A stretch of 6,635 nucleotides of DNA from assembly GCA_026986355.1 (NCBI GenBank), contig JALSOO010000244.1, forward strand, positions 1 to 6,635, written 5' to 3'. The stretch comes from Campylobacteraceae bacterium (GTDB lineage Bacteria; Campylobacterota; Campylobacteria; Campylobacterales; Sulfurovaceae). The translations under genes and the position numbers were made by a program. Position 1 is the first letter of the stretch. Every line of letters starts with the position of its first letter. The notes under the pieces were generated by a model that was not told the origin of the DNA, did not search any database, and saw only the letters and a program-made list of their open reading frames with translations. This document shows, in pieces, positions 5,763 through 6,635 of the stretch.

Positions 5763-6635
5763 ATGGACGATTTAAAAAAATTACTAGAGGATATAGAGAT
5801 ATTAAATCGTAAAAACCTCAAGTTAAAACAGAAAAGTGCAGAAGGATTTAATATCTTCTCTACTCTTCTAAAACCTAGTGATGAGGTAAATCTTCACTCT
5901 AAGTTTATCTACGAACTTCTCAATCCCAAAGGTAGCCATCAGCAAGGTTACCTCTTTTTAAACCTATTTTTTCAAGAGATAAAATTTACTCCTACAAAAG
6001 ATGAGGAATTCTCTACATATAGAGAAAAAGATAATATAGATATATTGATACAATCTTCTACCCACTCTATTATCCTTGAAAATAAGATATATACCCAAGA
6101 CCACTCCTCTCAACTTAGTCGATATATCAAGATTATAGAGCAAGAGGGTTATTCCAAATCAGATATTTCACTTATATATCTTACACTTTTTGGAGAGAAA
6201 CCACTAGAACAAGATTTGGATATAGAGGTTAAAAGAGTATCTTATGCCAAACATATTTTAGATTGGATAAAATCATCTATCATAGAGACTGAAAATATTC
6301 CTATCTTAAAAGAGACATTAAAACAGTATCTAATGCTTATAGAGGAGCTAACTTATCAATCAAAAAAGAGAGAAACAGTGGAGAGTAAAGACTTTTTACT
6401 ACAAGACAATAATCTAAAGATGGTTATAGAGTTAGAACCATCAATTATTGAAGCCAAAATTGAGATACAGTTTAATTTTTGGAAAAGATTAATCTCTAAT
6501 CTAATCCCACACTATCCTTTTACCTTTTATAATATCAATACTGATAAAGGGTTAGAGGATAGTGTTAGACGCTACTATCAGCTACAAAAAAATATTAAAG
6601 ATTATGGTATAAACTATCAGGTAGATGATAATCTT
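5763..6635 (+). CDS. PD-(D/E)XK nuclease-superfamily protein, 3' end missing
   Basis: The frame is open for 291 codons from ATG 5763 to the window edge with no stop, so the C-terminus is missing. The N-terminal part shows the pattern of the PDDEXK_4-type family (PF14281 as I recall it). NIFSTLLKPSDEVNLHSKF (30-48) leads to ELLNPKGSH (51-59), then to YRE (86-88) shortly before the core. The nuclease core is D93 (NIDILI), then E106-N-K108 (ILENKI), then Q117 and Y121 (QLSRYI), which together give the D-x12-E-x-K metal site and the following motif-IV helix. These residues are intact, so a metal-dependent DNase activity is plausible. The target and biological role are unknown; family members appear in defence or mobile contexts as well as alone. 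The start has only a weak AAAGAG ribosome site at about 5747-5752. Base composition looks like that of its neighbours, so there is no obvious sign of recent transfer. Confidence 0.85.
   Translation, partial: MDDLKKLLEDIEILNRKNLKLKQKSAEGFNIFSTLLKPSDEVNLHSKFIYELLNPKGSHQQGYLFLNLFFQEIKFTPTKDEEFSTYREKDNIDILIQSSTHSIILENKIYTQDHSSQLSRYIKIIEQEGYSKSDISLIYLTLFGEKPLEQDLDIEVKRVSYAKHILDWIKSSIIETENIPILKETLKQYLMLIEELTYQSKKRETVESKDFLLQDNNLKMVIELEPSIIEAKIEIQFNFWKRLISNLIPHYPFTFYNINTDKGLEDSVRRYYQLQKNIKDYGINYQVDDNL

Noticed and set aside
5759..5765. TATAATG, a perfect -10 hexamer overlapping the start codon of the nuclease-fold gene.
   Set aside because: A start site driven by it would lie inside the coding region, downstream of the ATG, and the N-terminal family motifs need translation from at or near 5763. 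Probably coincidence; the TAGAAT at 5735 is better placed.

Overview
The window comes from a low-GC bacterium that is most likely a member of the Campylobacterota (Sulfurimonas/Sulfurovum-like). The reasons are the AT-rich, A-biased coding style, very tight gene packing, an ftsE-ftsX-LytM-factor cluster of the kind seen in Campylobacter and Helicobacter, and promoters reduced to a strong extended -10 (GCTATAATTTC) after a T-rich tract with no clear -35 box. The genus is inference. All genes are on the + strand, and there is no intergenic stretch longer than about 60 bases.

Region 1 (1-2067) is a cell-division and peptidoglycan-remodelling cluster. It holds the last 28 residues of a probable FtsE ATPase, a complete FtsX-like membrane protein that overlaps it by 14 bases, and an EnvC-like coiled-coil/LytM protein that overlaps ftsX by one base. 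In the LytM domain every expected zinc ligand is replaced, so it should activate an amidase rather than cut peptidoglycan itself. The expected circuit is ATP hydrolysis by FtsE, a conformational signal through FtsX, and unmasking of the EnvC-like activator in the periplasm.

Region 2 (2068-4184) has its own promoter. It carries a small four-helix membrane protein of unknown function and, four bases later, a 562-residue two-helix potassium channel with two tandem cytoplasmic RCK/TrkA-N domains. Only the second RCK domain keeps the GxGxxG nucleotide-binding motif, and the pore filter reads TIGFGE. The spacing suggests the two proteins are co-translated and may work together.

Region 3 (4185-5703) is threonine synthase (thrC), with its own promoter that shares an identical 11-base -10 block with the one in region 2.

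Region 4 (5704-6635) begins a gene, cut off by the window end, for a PD-(D/E)XK nuclease-superfamily protein with an intact D...ExK core. It is the only accessory-looking gene here.

I did not find a clearly new multi-gene system. The points most worth following are the small membrane protein paired with the channel, the asymmetric RCK pair, the zinc-ligand-free LytM domain, and the nuclease-fold gene whose downstream neighbours lie outside the window. No transposons, CRISPR arrays, tRNA/rRNA genes or convincing terminators were seen.
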